A model generated the notes under the pieces. It did no database searches and had not been told where the DNA came from. It saw only the letters and a list, made by a program, of their open reading frames with translations. The translations under genes were made by a program, and so were the position numbers. This document shows, in pieces, positions 1-13,400 of a stretch of 64,000 nucleotides of DNA; the first letter of the stretch is position 1, and every line of letters starts with the position of its first letter. Origin of the DNA: Macrotrachela quadricornifera (Eukaryota > Rotifera > Eurotatoria > Philodinida > Philodinidae); the NCBI GenBank assembly GCA_022393335.1, contig JAJEKB010000573.1, forward strand, positions 1-64,000. The letters run 5' to 3'.

Positions 1-289
1 TACATGTATCTCACCTTGAGAAAATGATAAAAACTTGACTTTTTTTTCAAAAGATGCGCCATCGAAGAGCTCTGTTAAAGTTGTATAAACAATTTTCTAG
101 TGGAAAACAAAAAATGGCTTCTAAACCTTTTTTATTATTGTGAGAAGTCGTACTATCATGTAGCTTTTTCATTTTGAGTATGAACACAAGTGAATAGGAA
201 TTTGTTATTACAATTTTTGTAGAGCTTTTCACGATGCATCTTTAAAAAATTATCACGGTCTTATCGTCTACCTAGCCTGAGATACAGAT
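1..289. repeat. Degenerate palindromic (foldback) repeat, open at the window start
   Basis: The first ~290 bases pair with their own reverse complement. The left end (about 5-60, with ATGTATCTCA and then AAAGATGCG) matches the reversed right end (about 230-289, with TGTATCTCA and AAAGATGCATCG). Inner blocks around GAGCTCT/AGCTCT and TTGTATAAACAA/TTGTAATAACAA pair as well, with the centre near 150. Identity is clearly imperfect with small gaps, so this is an old element. It starts at the window edge and may extend beyond it. A 61-codon minus-strand open frame inside it is a by-product of the repeat, not a gene. Family unknown. Confidence 0.5.
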
Positions 290-2131
290 AAAATAAAAAA
301 TGTTGCACATCCCGAAGATGACTAGAAAAATTTTAAAAATAGTACATGTCGGTGTTGTTACAGTTTCTCACCCATAGTACAGCGTATAGATCTCAAACTT
401 TGCAATTATCTAGTACCACATATGTACAACAATCTAGCAAAGTTTCAGCGAATTTGCTTTAGTAGAATTCGACAACGGTGAATTCTTAAAATCGTTCCAG
501 AACTTTTGGAACACCCTTTATGTATAGAACTGTTCATATTTACATAATTATTCAAATCTTTATCATCATCTTCACGACACTTCTGTAACCGTCTGTATAT
601 GTAGCGAAATAAGATTATGAATTTGTTTTTTTAAAGTGATTGACTTTTATGTGTGTAATACACATCTGATCAAACGTGATTGATAGTATATAGAATGTAA
701 GTGTAATAAATGAAAGAAAAAAGAAAGTGTCCATGCAAAAATACGTACCGTAGATATCGTTCATTGGCAATCAGCAAAAGAGTTTTAAGTTTTAAATAAC
801 TTTTAGATCTGGAAATAAGCAAATACTCTCATGTCTAAGATTATCAAAACAATTATTTGAAATGAAATAGGATAATATTTACTAAGAAAAAGAAAAAGTC
901 TATTGAAGTGTTAGAGATATTTTGAAAATCAGTATGTAGATTTGTTTTATTTTTATAAACAAACAATAAAGTAGAACAGATATTGCTTTGCAAACACCAT
1001 TACTCGATTACTCAAAAATATTAATATACAACCTAGCTGTTGGAGTATCGAGTATACGAGAAAGTTTTTCTATTGTAACAATGATTGTGTCGTTACTTGA
1101 ACATCTTTTAGTTTTAAAGCAATATTGATATGTAAAATAATCTAAAATGACTATTGAAACGAACATATCATATTCAAAGTTTTTTATTCAATATTTTTCA
1201 ATTGAGGATTATATTTATCTGTGAACTTTGCTTATGAACATAATAAGAAATTTCGAGTTTTAATGTATGCTAGAAAATGATTCTAAAGGGTGTCCCAGAA
1301 GTTTTGACTCCTCTCTTTGTAAAGAATGAGAAGAGCTATCATTTGCCCATAGCGTTTTATTTAATTATTATCGATAGCTCTCTTATGAAATAAAATGGCC
1401 ATTGGTTCCAACATCCGTTGTCATAAATACTGCGATATGCTTAATAACGATAATCCTTTGTTAGAAGGGATTATAAATCACATAAAGAATGCATATAATA
1501 CGAAGTAGTCGAAGAAGAGGAAGACAGAGTCAAAGACTCTGAACTCAATGTGAATGTTGACGATAGTATTGGAAAAGTTGTTATTAAATAAGATCATCTC
1601 AAACAATATCTCTTCAACTAGTTAGTAGAATAGTTCATAGTTGTCAATCATTTCGCATCTGTTTCTAAAAAAGCTACTTAGTTATCGACATGAATTAAAA
1701 AAATTGAAACAATTGATAAAATTTCTGTCAAACTTTTTTTAGACATACGTTTTTTGTTTATTCGCTCTTTATACAAGAGAGTAACATATATTACTACTTA
1801 TGTAATAGAATAAAAGGTAAAGGTACGTATAGCATATAAGATATTCTGTTAAAATCACCTTTTCTCTTGAATAATATAGAATTTATAATTAGATTACTCA
1901 AAAATGAAAAACAGTTTTGTTTCACAAATATTATTTTAAATGGTTGGATGTTTTACTCCCAAAATTTAGATAGCATGAAACACAATAATTAAGTTAATCA
2001 TTCTTTTTTTTAATTAAAAAAAAACGATGTATACAGCTTTAAGATACCTATTCTGCAATGAAACACAAAAACAAACAAACAAACATACAATAATTCATAT
2101 CACAAATGCACACAAATATATACATAAAAAA
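290..2131. other. Gene-free region downstream of the receptor kinase gene
   Basis: I see no supportable gene here. Two similar motifs in opposite orientation, TTGGAACACCC ending at 517 and GGGTGTCCCAGAAG from 1288, resemble transposon termini. Around 1499-1590 the plus strand has a short acidic frame (EVVEEEEDRVKDSEL) that hits stops; it could be a decayed transposase tail but is too short to assign. The part next to 2131 should hold the 3'UTR and polyadenylation signals of the minus-strand kinase gene. Confidence 0.5.
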
Positions 2132-5100
2132 TTAAACATCTTCAGTAATGCTTGTTTCTGTATATTTAGGCAATAGTCTAGTTGTGCTAAAAACATCAAC
2201 AGTTGAATTAACCGCAACTGCATATGCATCTTCATCATCTCCCATACGATCGAATAATAATTGTATATTTTCAGATTGACGATGTGGTGTTGTTATATAT
2301 TGTCCACTTATACTTCCCGATGATGATATTGATGTTGTTGATAAACGTTTTATTCTTCGATCAGCTGGATATCTTTCAATAATAGTTGTATCATCATCAT
2401 CAGCTGATGATGTTTGTTGTTGATGCATATATTGTTTTTGTTGTTGTTGTTGTTCAATTTCAAGTTGATGAAGTATATGACGAATATCATGAGCAAGTTG
2501 TGTAAATAATGGACGTTGATTTGGATCAGTATGCCAACAAACAAGCATTGCTGATTTATAGAGTAAAGGAGGACAATAAGTAGGTTGAGGAAGACGATAA
2601 CCATTTTTAACATACGAATATATATCAGCATTATCAATACCTGGATATGGTGTTTTACCACGACTTAATAATTCCCAAAGAAGTACACCAAATGACCACT
2701 AAATAAATATAATAAAAAAGAAAAATATTTTATTTTTAACTATAACTAACCACATCAGATTGAATTGTATATTTTGATGATTCAATTGATTCTGGACTAA
2801 GCCATCGAATAGGTAAACGTCTTGGTGGTATTTGAATAGGTTGTCCATCTTTTTCTTTCATTGTTGTTCGTGGTACAAGATAATAATCTTTATCAATAAC
2901 ATCTCGACTAAGACCAAAATCTGATATTCGACATATTAAATTTTCATCAAGCATACAATTTCTTGTTGCTAAATCTCGATGAACAAATTTAAGTGAAGAT
3001 AAATATTCCATTCCATCTGCAACTTGAATACCCCATGTTATTAATTGTCTTACAGTTGGTCGATTTTTTTCATTTGTTATAAAACTTCTAAGATCACCAT
3101 TTTTCATATATGGTAACAATACCATAGCTTTACGTATTGGATCCCATGTAACACCAATTAATGAAAGAATATTTTGATGTGAAAAATCTTTCATACGATT
3201 TGCTTCGAATAAAAATTCATGCATTGATGCAACATTGTGATCTTTAAAATAAAAAGAAGATAGAAATTTATTAATGCAAAAAAAAAAAAAAACTTTTATT
3301 GCTTTTACCTCGTAAAACTTTAACAGCAACTTCAATTATTTTATTATCATTTTGTTTTAATTCACCTTTATAAACATCACCAAAACATCCTTGACCTATT
3401 TTTTCATTAATATTTAAATATTTTCTATTAATTTGCCATTTTTTTCCTAATTCACACCAAACATCTTGATAATATTGTGGTGGTTTTGTTTGTTTATAAT
3501 ATTTATCTGTTGAATAACAATAACAACGACGAATAAATATAACTAAGAAAAATATTAAACATAATATTGTTATTGATGATAATATTATTAAAATAATTAT
3601 TGCCCATGAACCAATTTGTTTCGTTATATTTGGAATAGATAATAATGATCGTGTAGAATTTTGTAAAATTATTTTTCCAATTAAAAATGTTAAATTTGTC
3701 CCAATTTGAACCTAAAATATATTCAAGAAATATATACAAAAATTTTTAATGATCATACGGTGCAAAACTTCTATGCAAATGGGAGAAAACTATACGAAAT
3801 AACTTTAAAAAGAATATGAACCCATAGATTCCAAATCCTACATCCGTTTTTTCCCCGTTTTTTTCTCGCACCATATGTTAGATTTCATACTTCAATATTT
3901 GCTTCTGAATCTTTGAGATTATTTAAAGTAAATTTTGATAATACACACATAAGATAAGTATTTGTTAAATTAAATGGTATACATGCATTATCTATATTAT
4001 CTATACGTATATTAATTAAATCTATTGAATGTGTTGATGCAAGATCTGAACCTTGAAATCGAATTATATTTGTTGAATTTATTTCTTGAATATAATTTTC
4101 AAATGGATAATAAATTGGATCATTAACAATAGTTAAAATATTATCTTCAGGTATTATTTCAATATTATCCATAATAAATGTTACATCAAGATCAATAGGT
4201 GGATTTAAATTTTTATCAATTATTGGTGATAAACAAATCATTTGTGAATTTGTTATTGTTTTACATAACTATGAAATAAAAAGAAAAACAAAATAGATTT
4301 TTATTTTAATTATTATTCGATTTTAAATTTACGGATAGAAATTCAAAATCAGAAATATTATAAACAAATTTCATTATTGGATTTTGTATAACATCTAAAT
4401 TTTCACCACTTATAAATAATTTAAAACCTCCACTAAAAATCAAAAAAATATATAACTGGTTTTTTTTATGTGAAAAAATTTGTTTGTTTACCTTAAAATT
4501 GATTTTTTTGGATACCAATCAAATATTACTGGATTATTTCGACATTGAAAATATGTTTTTTCTAATTGCCAATAATAATCATTTACTTTAATACTTAATT
4601 CTAATTTTTCATAATGATTTGTACAAGCTTCACTGATACATTCAACTTTATCTGTAGTTACTCTACAAATCAAACAATTCCTATTTATTTTTTTGTTTAT
4701 GTGAAATTTCTATTAGAGAATGATCATTCAATAGACTCTATCAACTTGATTTGAGGTTTAATCTGACAGAAAAGTGAAAGTCAATGACAACCAGATTTTT
4801 ATAAAATCATCATAAAAATGACCTGAAAAATATACAGCGTGTGCTAATGACTGAATACAAATAATGAAGAAAAGTATCTTATACATTCAATGCAACTATA
4901 AACTGAGGATTGAAAACTTTTAAATATAACCGGCTTCATCGCTCAGAGTTGTTAGTTAGTAACAAGTTTCGATTCATAATTTGGTGCTAGTGCAATTAAT
5001 TGTGCTGCATGTGCAACTAAATTTTTCTCTTGTATCACATAAATAAGTATAAACTCAACAAATACGGAAAGTTGTTCTTCATTCTCAGTAGAGTCTGTCA

Positions 5101-7897
5101 GATATATAAATACTATAAAAGAGCTTGTTAGATCTATTCTAGACTCGTATTTCATAAACTTTATAGAGAGCGTAGATTGAAATTGAAATTGAAAAATATT
5201 TAAATTTGTTATGAATGAGTTATAAGAATTTTCATCTTCAACATCAAGAACTGTTTCAAAATGAAAGAAAGCTTTGTCTAAGAAACTTGATGATCAAAGC
5301 AAGCGATTTATCATATGATATGATACTAATCAATTCGTATTATACTCAGATAAAATTACAACCAATATCATCTAGTAAACATGAATATTGGTTCTTAGCT
5401 TTTTTTGTGAATATTATTTATTTTAAGGATTCTTTTGATATTACTAATACTGGTAATATGACTATAAATTGCCTTTTTCCATTATGATTTATACAACAAG
5501 ATATCCGCAACTAGTTGTCCGGTTAAGTGTATTTATCCACGACTTACTCAGTTATACGACATTGATGTTTTCCTAAAAATATTTTCATTGTTGATAATAA
5601 ATCTAAATTTTTATCAAAAGCTAAATTTTCAATTCGAATTTTTGTTCCACCAGCAGCTGGACCAAAATCAGGCATAAGAATAGGTTTAGGTATCTAAAAA
5701 AAAATCAACATCAATTTTGAATTTATTTTCATTAATTAAAATTCGTATTCTCACATAAACTTGAATTTTTTCTGTTAATTCAATTGAACCAGATATATCA
5801 GTATCACCCATAACTAATGTATGATTAGGTTTGATATCAATAGTAATATTTCCTTGAACAGTCTGTTTTGGAATAGTTAAATTACATAATAAACTGAATA
5901 AAAAAAAATAAAAAAATAAAATGTTTTTATTTCAAAATTCTTAATTAAAAACCTGTCATTTTGAATATGTTCAATATTACATATAAATTCATTTTGATTT
6001 GATAAAGGAAATTTAACAAGAACTTTAATTAAATGTTCTTGAACACCTTCAAATATGCCTGTTACATTCAATAAAATTCGTTCAGTATTAATACTAATAT
6101 TCTTTGGTTTAATCTATTCAAATAAACCAAACACAAATATTAAGTAATCTCTCCAAAAAAAAACAAACTTGATCAATTGATGGTGGACATCCACGATCAA
6201 ATATCAATGAATTTGATGATAATGAACATTTTCCATCAAACCATATACATGATTTACTATCATAACGTCGACTACCAACACATGATTGACATGTATCATA
6301 AATTGAACATGAATTATATGCATAACGATGAAGCTTATTAATTAAATTTAAACTAATACAAATAAAACATATATTTTAAAATCATTACCTCAGAAGCAAC
6401 AGCAAAGATAAGTGATTCATGTTCATAATCAACAACATATTGACTATTAAACGGTTCATTATGATAAATAGCTTCATGTAAAAGATAAAGTTTTGTGTAA
6501 TTAGACCAAATAAACTAAAAAATTATCTGATTAGATATCTATACTGATATACATCATAAATAAAAATGTGTTAAAAAAAAATATATAATAATTTGTTATT
6601 AGATAGACAACAACAATTAATTATAAAAGGGGATAATCATCTATTAATGAAAAATATTTTCACACTTCATTTATTTTACAAACAATCTATCATAAAATCA
6701 AATAAATCATAAATACGATGAAATTTATTGTTTTCCTTAACTTTCTATATTCTTTTACTTTTGTCATACCTTTAAAACACGTCGATCACTTGTACTAATA
6801 ATAATAATATCATTTTGAGCAAAAATAAATTTTATTTTAGTATCATTTATTTTACTTTGATAAATCATTTTACCATTAGCACCTATAATACCATCCATAT
6901 AAGTATTTATTCTATATGGTTGCCATGTACATTCATTTATTTCTGTTAAATTTTGTTCAAGTATTTTTTCACATGATGATTTTATTTCAATACTATCAAT
7001 AATATGTGAAAGACGATAACCATTTCCCGATTGACATTGAATTTTTGATTGTTGAAATGCATATTTTATTTCATTCATTGAATAAACACAAACAATATCA
7101 TCATATAATATAAATAAATTATTCATTTCATCACTTGTATGAAATGCTCCTGTAATAATTGATAAATTATTATTATTACAATTTATTAATGGTATTTCAT
7201 TATATGTAATATGCATAGCTATTGATGATTGACATAAACGTGCAATACGTGATGATTTTAATATATAATATGTATATTGTTCATAATCAAATCCATATAT
7301 ATATTCATAATTTGTTTTTTTAATTAAACGTTCAGGTAAAAATGTTAATGATGTTATTAATGTATTATCACTTGATTTTAATTGATATTTTATATTATAA
7401 CTAAGTAAATCTTTACCTAAATCAATATGTGAATTAATTATATTACCATTACGTTCAAGACGATTTCCATTTAGTGCTGAACGAATTATATTTGATGATA
7501 TAAATGTATAACAACCAGATAAACATCCAAGATAATTTGTTTCTATATTTGAATCTAATAAATATACTCGACTTATATCATTAGCATCATACAATATACA
7601 TCGACCAATTAATGAACGTGCACATATAATTAATAATTGTTTTAAATGATCATAAACAAAAACACTAACACCATATTCACTATTATCAATTGATGAATGA
7701 AGTTGTACACGTCTATGTAATAATAATAATGTTTGATTGGTTGTTGACCAATGTAACTGATGTAAATATGATGATGATATTGCAAATAATGTTGAAGAAT
7801 TATTTATATAAAGTAAATTATCAATTGATGATTGAAATGCATAAGAATTAATTATTGGTAAATTTAATATAAGAATAAAGATAGTTTCTTTATACAT
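2132..7897 (-). CDS. MET/RON-like receptor tyrosine kinase (Sema-PSI-IPT-TM-kinase)
   Basis: Cell-surface receptor that on family knowledge would bind a ligand through its Sema domain and signal by tyrosine phosphorylation. The first coding exon (6764-7897) starts with a signal peptide (MYKETIFILILNLPI) and runs through a Sema-like region. A Cys-rich PSI follows (CSIYDTCQSC, near 6180-6350), then IPT repeats (GPAAGGTKIRIEN near 5640; others 3891-6120), and a transmembrane helix near 3540-3640. The kinase has the glycine loop GQGCFGDV, VAVK, HRDLATRN, DFGLSRD and DKDYY, then WSFGVLLWELLSRG after an intron (2699-2750). Sema, PSI, IPT and a kinase in one chain is the MET/RON layout. Oddities: the stretch between the activation-loop tyrosines and the P+1 region is longer than in MET, and the tail (2132-2540) is poly-Q/S-rich with no recognisable MET docking motif. 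One intron (about 4664-5547) is about ten times the usual size. Exons outside the kinase were only partly traced. Confidence 0.85.
4664..5547 (-). other. Oversized intron of the MET-like gene, probable old insertion
   Basis: The coding exons on both sides join cleanly: ...QCRITE with donor GTAAGT at about 5548, and VTTDKVECISE with acceptor TTTGTAG at about 4663. This stretch is therefore an intron of about 880 bp in a gene whose other introns are mostly 50-170 bp. It contains unrelated open frames on both strands (minus 4952-5155, plus 5215-5487) that I could not match to anything. The two halves show weak reverse-complement similarity around a centre near 5170, suggesting a badly decayed foldback element, but this is not convincing alone. 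Confidence 0.4.
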
Positions 7898-7899
7898 AA

Positions 7900-8386
7900 C
7901 TAAAGAAAAAAAGAAAAACTTGATTTTTTCTCATGTTATTTTTCTTTTTTTTTCAAAAGAAGTGTCTATATATATATATATATATTCTTTTGATAATAAG
8001 TGTGAAATATAGATTGTACGGTCAAATAATCGGTAAACTTAAAAGAGATATTGAATGAATGAAATATATTTGCTTTGATTTAATACGGTTTTTTTTTCCT
8101 TTTGTTTAAAATTGAAAAAATAATGTTTAATTGCAAGAGAATAAAAAATATTTATCTATATGGTATAATTAATTCTATTTATTATTATGATTATTCAAAG
8201 ATTATTCAATTAATTTTTGTACAAAAAAAATAAATTCAGTTGTATTTGTCTTTTTTTATTTAATTGGAATACATTTATATAATCTGAAAATCTATGATTT
8301 TTCTTTTCATAGTTGTTTAGTTATTTGTATAAGTATGAAAATAAGGATTGATTCAATAAATACAATATATTAGAATATTATCTTAC
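7900..8386 (-). other. Probable 5'UTR intron of the MET-like receptor gene
   Basis: On the minus strand a strong donor (CAG/GTAAGA at 8387/8386) lies upstream of a pyrimidine-rich acceptor ending TTCTTTAG at 7900, two bases before the start codon. This fits a non-coding first exon upstream of 8387, with the promoter further upstream. A (TA)n run (7967-7985) lies inside. Seen: both splice signals. Inferred: that they are used together; a spliced-leader acceptor at 7900 is the alternative. Confidence 0.5.
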
Positions 8387-10489
8387 CTGCTTTACATAAA
8401 ATATTTTATATAAGAAATCATAGTAGTTTATCCTAAAGTAAAAGCAAAAAACACGACAATACTCACTCTTGTGTTACAGAGCAAGTAAGTAAAGGACTCT
8501 TCCTCTTCGACCGTTTATTCTTTGAGAAAGAAAAAAAAATCATTTTCTTTCCTTCTTATTCTTTTTCTTTCTTCCTTCTCTCTTTCGTTTGTCACGTTAG
8601 TCAGGGATGGTACCACCAAGTATATACACCCATAAGTCATATGTTTTCTAATGATGATTCATCACGGAAAAAACAAGCAGATAAAGCAATTGGCATTTAC
8701 TTTCTTTTTCTTCTTTTATTTGTCTTTAATCGCTTATAGTAATGATCGGAGCTAAACAACAATCGGCCATTTGGAGCTTGTTATTAAACATATTGAGCCC
8801 TGCTTTTCTTTCTTTCTCATTTCATCGTTGACTAGATGTGTACATTTTCTAATCATTTCGATCGCTGTCCGAAAGTATAAGATTAACATTCAACGAGTCT
8901 GCAATTATAGACGTATACACATACGGTCAAGTTGCTGTTGTTCGCTGATTCGTACGAAAATATAGTAAAAAAAAAGATCATTATTTGCTTTGCTTTCTTT
9001 TCTTTTCATTTCATATGGAAAAGAATAGAGAAATAAAATGAATATTATTAGCTTGATTGTATGTGTAAAATTTATAATACTAGATAATATCGTATTTTTA
9101 CAACTTATTTTTTTTTATAGAAGATATGTTTTGCAACGAACCAAATAAATAAATATGAAGGAAGTTTAAGTGACATTTAAGGTGAATTATTAAGGAAGCA
9201 TAGAGAATCGAATGAACGATAATTGTAGTTTCTACGGATGATGAAAGCTTAAATGTTAAATTCAATTACTTTTCTTATTCATCTATGTTCATATTATCTG
9301 GAACGAATACAAACTTAATGGATGATTTAATTGTTAAATTATTATGTATAGATAAATACAAAAACAAAAATAATATATTCTTTTATTTCACAGATTATCA
9401 GTGTGAATCATTATAATTAATGTTGATTAGTTTCTTTTTTTATCATGTTTTCCTATGAAATAATATAAAACAAACAATTGTTGAACTGTAAAGTTTAACA
9501 GTAATAAAAAAACGATATGTTCTACATGATTTTTGTAATTTTTATATCATTTAAAATATTATCTTATACAGTATGTTGCTAACATTGTTATGACAATAAC
9601 AGCAGTAATCACTTGAATTTCTCTAGGCACTTTATTAATAAAGACTTTATAATTATTTTCATGGCATTGTATAATTGAGTACTGAGTTTGAATAGAGAAA
9701 ATTACTTGTCAAATTAATGTTGCATGTCCATCCATTAAATAGAGAAAAAAAAATCATATGTTTTATCCATTATTGTAGTTAATAGCTGTCCCATTTTTGT
9801 TGGTTAACGATGTAATTGTCTCGTCTATGCACATCATTAACTGCTGTACTAATTAAATTTCAGTTCGGTAGAGATCATGTATAATGTAATTGTCACTTAC
9901 CTATCTCAATGAGAATTGTATAAATATAATTTCTGTAAAATCTCATATAAGGTTTCTACTGAGAATAATAATAGAAGCATTGAGAATATAGAAATAATTC
10001 TTTGAAACGACAGATGTACTATTCTAGTGCAGTAGTTTTTATTGATATATTCAATATACGTTTTAAGTCATTGAAAAATACTCATATTACAGAGACATGT
10101 TGTCCATTATCATCCCTAACGTCTGATCTATATGAATCATATAGAAATTATTCCAAATTTTTGAAATTCTTTCATGAATGGATTATAATCTACTGATATT
10201 TCATACAAATTCACAAAACAAAATAAAAATCTTTCATAAGTTCATTTTTTAAGAAATATATGGACATAGAATTAAACTTTTTATATTAGAAAAATTCATA
10301 TTTAACACATTTAATTACAATAATAATTTCTTCGATATTTTTTTTTTATTTCGTAACTAAAGAAAAATATATCTATCTGACAATCATATCAACAAATCAA
10401 TAATAACAATAATATTTTATCTATCTGACAACAAAAAAAAAATAATATTATATCTGACAAAAAAAAAAACTCTATTTTTTTTCTTGTCT
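8387..10489. other. Intergenic region: upstream of the MET-like gene, downstream of POLA1
   Basis: About 2.1 kb between the probable 5'UTR exon of the receptor kinase and the 3' end of POLA1. It should contain the receptor promoter, probably in the relatively GC-richer stretch about 8450-8900 with pyrimidine tracts (8540-8590), and the POLA1 3' sequences next to 10490. Short open frames at 8771-8965 and 10002-10196 show no family features. I see no RNA gene. Confidence 0.4.
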
Positions 10490-13400
10490 TTATGTATTAA
10501 AGTAAAATTGAGCAAACAGATCACTAATGCATACTTCAGCATAACCACTTTTTTGTACAGTACAATCAATATGTACTTGTAATTCATTCATTGTTTTATA
10601 AATTAAACGATTTATATCCGAAGGTAAATTTTTTAAATAAATATCAATTTGTTCTAGAGAATTAATATTATAAAAAATAAATATTAATTTATGAAAATGA
10701 AAATTATTCATACCTGATTTATTTTTATTTAATGATTGTTTATATATATCAAGATTAAAAAGTTGTTTAAGAAATCGAAGTTGAATATTTAATTGACGTT
10801 CATCATACTAAAAAAATTTTTAAAAAATTTTTAAATAAATAAAACTCAATTTTATATTTTATTTACTTCAATTATTAAATCACTTTTACCACATGATGTA
10901 CATGTATGTCGTTTATGTAATATTCCTAATGGTGTTTGACGTGTTCGAAATGCACAACATGTATCATCTTCACATCGAAGCCAATTCTATTTTTACATAT
11001 ATTAAAAATAAGATTTAAAAATAAAAATAACAATCATACTTGATAATAACGTCGAATTGCGTTATTAATCATTAAAGTAAGACGATTTTGTAAATAAGGT
11101 AAATGATTAATTGGTTGATTTGAACAATTTACATTTGTACAACGAAGAAATGGTGATACACATGTTTTATCCTTAAAAAAAAAGATCAATTAGATTTTCT
11201 TTACATATAAATCTAGAAATTTCGATAGTCCGACAATAATACATAGTCTATAACCATCTTTCTATTTCATGTGTTTCACGAAATATGTATAAAATGTCCT
11301 AACTGATCAAGTTTACATGTCTTAAGTGAACAGGACTTATATATATATGTATAATTTGTTAGTTTAGAAATAATCGTATTCATTTCCATATAAAACGTTT
11401 TTTACCTCATTAAAAATAAATGGTACATTCCAAAAATTTAATGTTTGACATTCAATACAAGGAAATACAAATGGATTACATTGTTTAAATGCTTCTAAAC
11501 CTTCACCAAAAAGTAATTCATTATCAAAATCGTCGTCATCATTATTATTATTTATATTATTTTCATCATCTTTTGATGAATAATGTTTTTGTTGACGATG
11601 TTTATATTTTGATGAATCTAAACCAAGACATTGAGCAAGATATGCTTGATCAGTACCATCAAATGGTTCTAATAAACGTGATATAACAGGTAAAATTTGT
11701 TGATGTAAATAATAATTTATATCAATAGTTAGTGATGATAAAGATAAAATTTCTTCACGTAAATAACCGCGTTGCATAGCAGAATTTTGCGTGCCATCCT
11801 AATAAAAAAATATATAATTTTATTCATTTTTTATTGATTTAAGTAAATGAATATATACTTCACAAATAATATATGAAATTGTATCACCACGTTTCATTTT
11901 TCTTCCTGTTGAATTTGTATTAAAACGTACAGCTATTTGTACATGTGGTAAACTTTTTGCATCTGAATAATCACTTGGATCTTTTGAAAGTTGCTAATAG
12001 AAATTAAAAAACATATAATTATTAGATTAAATAAATTTAAAAAAAAAGAGAAACAAGTGTAATTTACTCGATTTATTTCATATTCTTCAATAGAAATTTT
12101 TCCATTACGCATTTCATCACCTAAATCTCTTAAACGATTATGTATTGTATCAAGAACATCATCACGTGATTGACCAGAAAGTATAACTGATACAACAAAC
12201 CTTTTTTATTTTTAAAGTATAATAAAATATTTTATTATTTTGAAATTTTATTTGAAAAAAGATAAAAACAAAACTTACTCGCCAATTGTTCGAGCTAATT
12301 GACACCAATCACGTCGAACAATATCTAAACCTTTTAATTCTGTTTTATAAATAAATTCTTGTGTTGGAGTTTTTTCAACAATTAATGCAGCATATTTTTT
12401 CTTTTTGAGTAATAACATACATTTAAATACACCATCAATACCAATTTCAACATGTTTATATTGACGATTTATTTCATTTCGAAGCTAAATTAAGATTAAA
12501 TATTTAAATTAGATAAAAAGAAAGAATTACATCATAGTCTGCATCTTCATATGCTCTTTTAAACAATATAAAATAAAATATAGAGAATAAAAGTCTATAG
12601 AGAATTGTGCATTGCCATATGAGCTACTTTTAACTATCATTTGATGAATATCGCTCTCAAATATCATGGTAGAAAAACTGAAATTAGAAAGAAATCAAAA
12701 CGCAACGAGTTTTGATCGTGTTTTTAATCTTTAATTTAACTAAATAGCTCACTAGATGGCTCATTCTGTTTCTCGATTTCAATCTAACCTTAGCTCCAAT
12801 AGCCATAACTTGATCATAATCAGTTGAATTTGTATTAATCATAATACTATCTGTATCACCATAGATAACATCAAAATTCATCTATAAATATTCAAATATA
12901 TCATTTTGTTTTTTCAGAATTATATTTTAGAACTTACGCGTTCAACAATATTCTTTGCTTGCATAAGAATCTAAATAATTTCATTGAGAATAAAATAAAA
13001 AAAAGATTAGTTTTCTTTTCTCTTACTTCTCGACCTTTACAAGTAATAAAAGCAGCAAGCTGTTTACAATAAAATCTTGAATGTTTAAAACCCAAACAAC
13101 CATATAAACTATTAGCTGTTAATTTATAAGCTTTTTGACGAATATCATACTAAACAAAAATAACAAATAAAAAAAGTAAAAATTTTTATAAAAAAAAAGT
13201 TTTACTTGAATAAGTTGTTCATCAGATAAATTCTTTTTTTCTTTGATTAATTTTTTAACTTCACGACGTCGTTCAACAAGTTTATAAATTTCTAATGGTA
13301 AAATACCTTTTGTTGCTTCATCAATAGCAACTATATCATCAACATCAATTTGTTCTTGTTCAGTATTAGTATTATTATTCTAAAATAAGAAAAAAATTAT

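Noticed and set aside
1499..1590. Acidic frame that might be a transposase (pogo/CENP-B-like) tail
   Set aside because: About 30 codons between stops with no catalytic motif; too short to support.
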